Shown here: positions 32,248 through 36,557 of the stretch, piece by piece
Position numbering within the stretch: position 1 is the first letter of the stretch
Layout: the number at the start of each line of letters is the position of its first letter
DNA from: FEN-987 sp964598845
Lineage (GTDB): Archaea > Thermoproteota > Bathyarchaeia > 40CM-2-53-6
DNA: 36,557 nt
Direction of reading: 5' to 3'
Assembly (NCBI GenBank): GCA_964598845.1
Contig: CAZRDM010000021.1
Location: forward strand, 1-36,557
The notes under the pieces: model-generated
Told to the model about the DNA's origin: nothing
The model's input: only the letters and a program-made list of their open reading frames with translations
The model's database searches: none
Position numbers and translations under genes: made by a program

Positions 32248-33207
32248 ATGAGCGACAAAGTTCGAATGTTCTTCGGTACCGATGTTCATGGCAGCGAAAT
32301 CGTCTGGAGGAAATGGCTAGCAATCCCGACGACCTATCAGGTTGACGTATTAGTCATGGCCGGCGACCTGACAGGCAAGATGGTCATTCCGATCATAAAG
32401 AAGGATGATGGGGCATGGGTCTGTCGTGCTTTCGGTCAAGTCTTTACAGCCAAGACCGAGCCTGAACTCGAACAGATTAAGGAAAAGGTGCTCTTCAGCG
32501 GCTACTATCCACGCGTCTGCTCCGAGGCCGAGGTTCAGGAGTTGAAGGGCGATCCAAAGAAGGTGGATGAAATGTTCGAAGAAGAGATGGAGAAGAACAT
32601 GCGACGTTGGATGCGACTAGTCGAAGAGAAAGTACCGAAGAACGTGAAGACAATAGTCATGCCGGGCAACGATGATTCGTTCGTCATCGATAATGCCATA
32701 AAGGAAACTGAAGCGGTAATCTACTCCCTCGGCAAAGTTGTACCCCTATTCTTCGACTATGAGATGATAAGCCTAGACTATTCCAACCCGACTCCTTGGG
32801 ACTCGCCGCGTGAATGCTCGGAGAAGGAGCTGGAAAAGATGCTAGAAGGGATCGCGAAACTAGTCACGGGCCCATGGAACAAGATCGTCTGCAACTTCCA
32901 TGTGCCCCCCTATGGCTCTGGACTCGATCTAGCTCCTGAACTGGACAAGAACCTACAGGTAGTTGCAGACGCTGTCGGGGGAACGAGGAGTAAACCCGTC
33001 GGCAGCACAGCGGTGGCCGAGTTCATCAAGGAACGCCAACCGTACGTTGGTCTACACGGACACATTCATGAATCAGGAGGAAATAGCAAGATAGGCAACA
33101 CGCTAATCTTTAACCCTGGGTCCGAATACGGTGAGGGAATACTCAAAGGAATAATATTCGAGTTTGTCCGAGAAGGAATAGACAAGTACTGGGCGATTTC
33201 AGGCTAA
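32248..33207 (+). CDS. Calcineurin-like metallophosphoesterase
   Basis: Binuclear metal phosphoesterase. Motifs in order: D12-x-H14 (GTDVHGS), GDLTGK with D40, GNDD with N141 (PGNDD), NFH (H218), and GHIH with H272/H274, followed by IFNPGSEYGEG. An insertion of about 90 residues (about 45-130, rich in Glu and Lys) lies between the second and third motifs and is likely helical. The length of 319 is in range. It could cleave a nucleotide or phosphodiester; the substrate is unknown. A decayed relative is at 25472-25693. Confidence 0.87.
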   Translation: MSDKVRMFFGTDVHGSEIVWRKWLAIPTTYQVDVLVMAGDLTGKMVIPIIKKDDGAWVCRAFGQVFTAKTEPELEQIKEKVLFSGYYPRVCSEAEVQELKGDPKKVDEMFEEEMEKNMRRWMRLVEEKVPKNVKTIVMPGNDDSFVIDNAIKETEAVIYSLGKVVPLFFDYEMISLDYSNPTPWDSPRECSEKELEKMLEGIAKLVTGPWNKIVCNFHVPPYGSGLDLAPELDKNLQVVADAVGGTRSKPVGSTAVAEFIKERQPYVGLHGHIHESGGNSKIGNTLIFNPGSEYGEGILKGIIFEFVREGIDKYWAISG

Positions 33208-33228
33208 CCGCCGAGAAGGGTCTCAGAG

Positions 33229-33999
33229 TCACTCGATTTGGGGTGATTCATCGACGGTCTTGTACCACTGTCTCTTCGTTCCTACTCTGGCTCGCATCTT
33301 CCAGCCCATTGATTTGGGCTCGTTCTCGATATGGTCCTGAAGCTCCCTTATCCGAGCGCCGATTTTCTCATGATCATCCTGCGGTAGGACTGTGAGCTCT
33401 GGCAAGTATTCCTGCATCTTCGATAGATTGGTGGTGAACGTATACCAAAAGCCCCAATCATTCGCCAAGAGCTTCGCTATGTACTCTGCATTGACCATCT
33501 CCTTGTCGCCATCTCCCACAGGATGCTCTCTGAGTAGAATTATCGCGTCCTTCAAATCCTTGGTCTCGATGCTCACGATCTGTAGCTTCTCCAGAAGTAG
33601 GTCCGCAAGTGATATCGTAGGGTAGTCAACCTCGAGCCTCTTTCTGAAATCTATAGTGTGACAGAAATCGAGTTTGTCGAAGAACATGTCAAGGCTCCGA
33701 TTGTTCACTCTGTCACGAAGGATATAGCGCTGGCTTATTGTCATCAAGAATTGAGAACTACGATCGAACGCGTAGCCCATCTCTCCGAGTAGACTCACTA
33801 TCTTCTTCTCGTGTTTTTGATAGGTCACGAAATCAAGGTCCGAAAGCTCCCTGTCCATTGACTTATGGAACATGATTGAGTCCGGAGAGTGAATGCGAAT
33901 GGCAGTGGCACCCAGAACGCGAAGCTGGATGTCATGGCCTCGTGCAATGTCAACTACAGACTTGGCCTCGTCTACGAAATCGTTCAGTGGTTGTCGCAT
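33229..33999 (-). CDS. Nucleotidyltransferase-fold protein (AbiEii-like)
   Basis: Resembles the nucleotidyltransferase fold used by AbiEii-type toxins and related enzymes. LRVLGATAIRIH is the G-x-A helix region; SDLDFVT (about 53-59) gives the DxD metal site, and a third Asp may be in SLDMFF (D104). The later PTISLADLLLEKLQIV then KDLKDAIILL matches the C-terminal helical part of the family. The length of 256 is normal. No antitoxin or partner gene is adjacent, so a toxin role is not supported. It converges on the metallophosphoesterase gene. A truncated paralog is at 27472-27834. Confidence 0.6.
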   Translation of the reverse strand: MRQPLNDFVDEAKSVVDIARGHDIQLRVLGATAIRIHSPDSIMFHKSMDRELSDLDFVTYQKHEKKIVSLLGEMGYAFDRSSQFLMTISQRYILRDRVNNRSLDMFFDKLDFCHTIDFRKRLEVDYPTISLADLLLEKLQIVSIETKDLKDAIILLREHPVGDGDKEMVNAEYIAKLLANDWGFWYTFTTNLSKMQEYLPELTVLPQDDHEKIGARIRELQDHIENEPKSMGWKMRARVGTKRQWYKTVDESPQIE

Positions 34000-34064
34000 G
34001 CCCGAATAGCTGGGTACAGATACATAAGAAATCTTGGGTTGACAATAATCTCTCTCGGGGTCTT

Positions 34065-34742
34065 CTAAGGCCTGCCTATCGCTTCAGGCAAGACTACCGC
34101 GGTGTGGAAGTTCGCGAAAAAACTACGCTTGCCGACTATCTTGATCCCTTCATAGTCAGAGTACATGAGCTTGAACTTGTACTTGGAAGGATCCTCATTG
34201 TACCTATGGATTTCTGTTGCCAGAAGGTCTATGTACTTCTGTGCAAGCTCCTTCATCTCCTTCTTGCGGCTCTCCAATTTGAGAGTGCTCTCTTTGGCTT
34301 GAGAGATCCTCTTTTCGATCATCCACTTGCCAGCCAGAAAACTCATGGCGAGGACAAACATGACGAACATCATCACGGGTGTGAAGAGAAAACGGAACGA
34401 GACGAGCCACTCCGGAGGGGACCGAAACATGGCTATCATTACAACGACAAGAACTAGTGAGAAGTATTGGAAGGTAACTAGCTGAAGCACATTCAGCAAT
34501 CTGATGACGTGTCGCGCTCGGGAAGAAGACTTGACCGGGGAGACAACTTTCAGGAAGTCTCTCCTGACTCTTCCAAGATCCTTTTCCCGAACGACGCCCC
34601 GCAGTTTTCTTTCCATATCTTCCGTCGAGTGGAGTTCCCCAGCTCGGACGGAATCGAAGAATCCGATCGCCCGTGCCAGGCTTTTCAAGCGTCTACTTTT
34701 GACCGGGTCTTCAGACATCCCGTGTCCCGACTTGTGCCACAT
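34065..34742 (-). CDS. Hypothetical membrane protein with two helices
   Basis: Unrecognised protein of 225 residues. A basic N-terminal region (about 1-80) is followed by two adjacent membrane helices (about 88-106 and 118-137) and then a charged segment (about 140-185, likely coiled coil), ending in a short beta-like tail. It could span the membrane as a hairpin with both ends in the cytoplasm. ATG 34742 or ATG 34718 (residue 9) may start it. The neighbours are a permease and a nucleotidyltransferase-like gene, both on the same strand, but no function follows from that. Confidence 0.7.
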   Translation of the reverse strand: MWHKSGHGMSEDPVKSRRLKSLARAIGFFDSVRAGELHSTEDMERKLRGVVREKDLGRVRRDFLKVVSPVKSSSRARHVIRLLNVLQLVTFQYFSLVLVVVMIAMFRSPPEWLVSFRFLFTPVMMFVMFVLAMSFLAGKWMIEKRISQAKESTLKLESRKKEMKELAQKYIDLLATEIHRYNEDPSKYKFKLMYSDYEGIKIVGKRSFFANFHTAVVLPEAIGRP

Positions 34743-34796
34743 ATGTCGTTCAATCGCGGAGAAGAAATAGGGGGAAGAGGAGAGTTGGAGACGTTG

Positions 34797-36497
34797 TCAC
34801 GCTGGAGGTATCGTTTTGAACAGGGCTTCCTGGTCCACGCCGATTTTCTTGTTGTGGTGGGTGTATATTCCGAATAGGACGACGCTGAAAGCTATCCAGA
34901 AAGCTTGGTAGAGGATGGAGAAGTCGTCGCCTTTCAGTAGGGAGAGCACTTTTACGAAGAACCATGTTGTGGTGAATGTCCCTATGATACCGATAATGGT
35001 AGCGAGTGGGATCCCTCCGATGCGCCATGGAGCAGTCCTCTCCCATAGTTCGGGTCTGTAGTAGGGAAGTACCATGGCTGCCCAGCAGACGAAGATGTAG
35101 CGCAGTGTGGCACTTGCGTACACATTGACTGCAAGCAGATATGGGTATTGGAGTACGGCTACCATGTAGACAAGACTGACGAGGTATACGAATAGAATAG
35201 ACCAGTGCGGTGTGTGCCATCGAGCGTTGACTTTAGAGAAAGCTTCTGGGAATACTCTGTCGAAAGACCATGAGAACATGTTCCTTGACGCCAACAGTAT
35301 GAGAACCATTGCACTTGGGAGATAGATCAGGTAAGCCGTGATCCCGAGCAAAGCTGCCAGAGGAAAGCTCCACCCGCCCACCAGTCCTGCTTGAAATGTG
35401 GCTATGTTCGGAAATGCTACTGGGTTCAGTTTGACTTCGTCGGCACCATTTCCTCCGTACATTACGTAGACGTATCGCGATAACCAATCTCCGAAGGTTG
35501 TTGTCATGAAGTAGGCAGCGCTAAGATACCATATTGTCACGAGAACAGTGCTAAGTATGATGGCGTATGGATAAGTTTTGGAGGGTTCCTTGATCTCTCC
35601 TGCTGCCATGTTCGAGATCTCGTAGCCCCAGACAGCGAATCCCGCCGGTAGGACCGCGTTGGCGGTCGCAGCCCATGACCAGTCGCCTGGAAAGCCGTAG
35701 CCGTTTGGTCCCAGTTCGGCCTTCGCCACCCAATCTGCCCAGCCGTACTTGTCAGACACATTTATGATCTCTTGGTAAGCCCCTGCTCCATACGTAGCAT
35801 CCCAAGCGGCGCGCGTAGCTGCAGGTCCTGCCATGGTGTAGTATCCCAATACTCCAGCTCCGACCATGACCAAGACCACAGGAACCACGAAGAAGAAAGT
35901 TGCGAATCTTCCATACCAACGCATACCTACTAGGCAAATCAGGGCGAAGATCGTGTTCACGATTATTCCATATGAAAGAGCAGCGGTGAAGTCTGTTGCC
36001 AGGTAGCTCCCGAGGCTGACCAAATCTGGCAGCTTAAGCATCGTTCCGATCTGGCCGAAGTAAGCGCCCAACCACCAAGCTTGTATGCCTGTAGATCCCC
36101 CCGCCCAATTGAGGAAGAGTTGCCATTGCAGCACGCTTCCCATGTAGCCGATTACGGGATGGATGAGCCTAGAAACGGCAACGTAATCCGACGAGGTTCG
36201 GGGCATCGCCACTGTCACGTACATGACCGCAAAGGCTGACCAAACCATGATGATTGTCGCGAAGCTATAGCTGAGTGGTAGGTTTAGTCCTGGGTACTCG
36301 TAGATTGCGGTCGTTGGATAGAAGAAGATCCCCTGGGTAACAAAGAGAAATGCCACCGCGGCTGTGGTGAAAATCCCTGCCGTTCTGACGAGTCCTGTCG
36401 CCTTACGTCTAAAGACAATCTCTTCTTCCGGCAAAAGCAATTTCCCGGAGTCAAGGTCGCCGCTCAATAGTACTAAAGACTTTGGTATGTACTCCAA
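34797..36497 (-). CDS. APC superfamily amino acid permease
   Basis: Secondary transporter with about twelve membrane helices. The first helix region begins near FRRKATGLVRTAG, and the WGYEISNMAAGEIKEPSKTYP loop (about 292-312) is a strong APC family marker. IVFRRKATG at the cytosolic face and the helix-rich body to the end fit amino acid uptake. A 566-residue length is somewhat long for the family because of extended loops (about 225-270 and 335-365). The start is TTG 36497; no good Shine-Dalgarno is visible, and an AAAATATG stretch 17-25 bases upstream could be a TATA-like box. The substrate is inferred from family and from the amino-acid theme of the region. Confidence 0.88.
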   Translation of the reverse strand: MEYIPKSLVLLSGDLDSGKLLLPEEEIVFRRKATGLVRTAGIFTTAAVAFLFVTQGIFFYPTTAIYEYPGLNLPLSYSFATIIMVWSAFAVMYVTVAMPRTSSDYVAVSRLIHPVIGYMGSVLQWQLFLNWAGGSTGIQAWWLGAYFGQIGTMLKLPDLVSLGSYLATDFTAALSYGIIVNTIFALICLVGMRWYGRFATFFFVVPVVLVMVGAGVLGYYTMAGPAATRAAWDATYGAGAYQEIINVSDKYGWADWVAKAELGPNGYGFPGDWSWAATANAVLPAGFAVWGYEISNMAAGEIKEPSKTYPYAIILSTVLVTIWYLSAAYFMTTTFGDWLSRYVYVMYGGNGADEVKLNPVAFPNIATFQAGLVGGWSFPLAALLGITAYLIYLPSAMVLILLASRNMFSWSFDRVFPEAFSKVNARWHTPHWSILFVYLVSLVYMVAVLQYPYLLAVNVYASATLRYIFVCWAAMVLPYYRPELWERTAPWRIGGIPLATIIGIIGTFTTTWFFVKVLSLLKGDDFSILYQAFWIAFSVVLFGIYTHHNKKIGVDQEALFKTIPPA

Positions 36498-36557
36498 GAA
36501 AAGATGACGAACGACATATTTTCAGAGAACGAACAGTTCCGAAATAAACTCAATGTG

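Noticed and set aside
1..36557. CRISPR array, transposase, rRNA or tRNA genes
   Set aside because: No regularly spaced repeats, transposase motifs or complete RNA-gene structures were seen on reading both strands.

Overview
The window looks like part of an archaeal chromosome, most likely a peptide- and amino-acid-using heterotroph; a Thermoproteota/Bathyarchaeia-like lineage is my guess and is weakly supported. Archaeal signs are the thiolase/HMG-CoA-synthase-like/DUF35 triad, TATA-like boxes placed for short or absent leaders, an F420/FMN-type split-barrel protein, and a Shine-Dalgarno site matching the 16S 3' end (GAGGTGATCC). TTG is used often as a start, several times with a clear Shine-Dalgarno. 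I see no rRNA, tRNA, CRISPR array or transposase.

Left part (1-8.1 kb): a polyamine-type ABC importer, with the binding protein on + facing tail-to-tail the permease/permease/ATPase genes on -. It is followed by a divergent M20 amidohydrolase plus opine-dehydrogenase-like operon and a saccharopine-dehydrogenase-like oxidoreductase on -.

Middle part (8.4-19.9 kb): a tight five-gene + operon encodes the two subunits of a class I CoA-transferase, a thiolase, an HMG-CoA-synthase-like protein whose catalytic residues appear to be lost, and a DUF35 Zn-ribbon/OB protein. Next come a glutamate-1-semialdehyde-aminomutase-like aminotransferase (-), an orphan family-5 peptide-binding protein (+), a YkfC-like NlpC/P60 peptidase (-), a class A beta-lactamase-fold serine hydrolase (+) and a PdxA-family dehydrogenase (+). 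Peptidase, beta-lactamase fold and binding protein together suggest use of bacterial cell-wall peptides, although the organism itself probably makes no murein.

Right part (19.9-33.2 kb): a zone of duplication and decay. Homoserine kinase, M42 peptidase, M20 peptidase, metallophosphoesterase and nucleotidyltransferase families each have at least one intact gene and one recognisable wreck. Two enolase-superfamily genes, about 80% identical by hand count, lie in direct orientation 8.5 kb apart. Both have Ser where the second metal-binding Glu should be. An SDR dehydrogenase, a zinc alcohol dehydrogenase and two intact M20 peptidases fill the interval. The window ends with a PPOX-type protein, a metallophosphoesterase, a nucleotidyltransferase-like protein, an unknown two-helix membrane protein and an APC amino-acid permease.

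Together the genes describe uptake of polyamines, peptides and amino acids, hydrolysis of unusual peptide or N-acyl amino acid bonds, and feeding of the products into keto-acid and acyl-CoA metabolism. Enzyme substrates are inferred, not shown.
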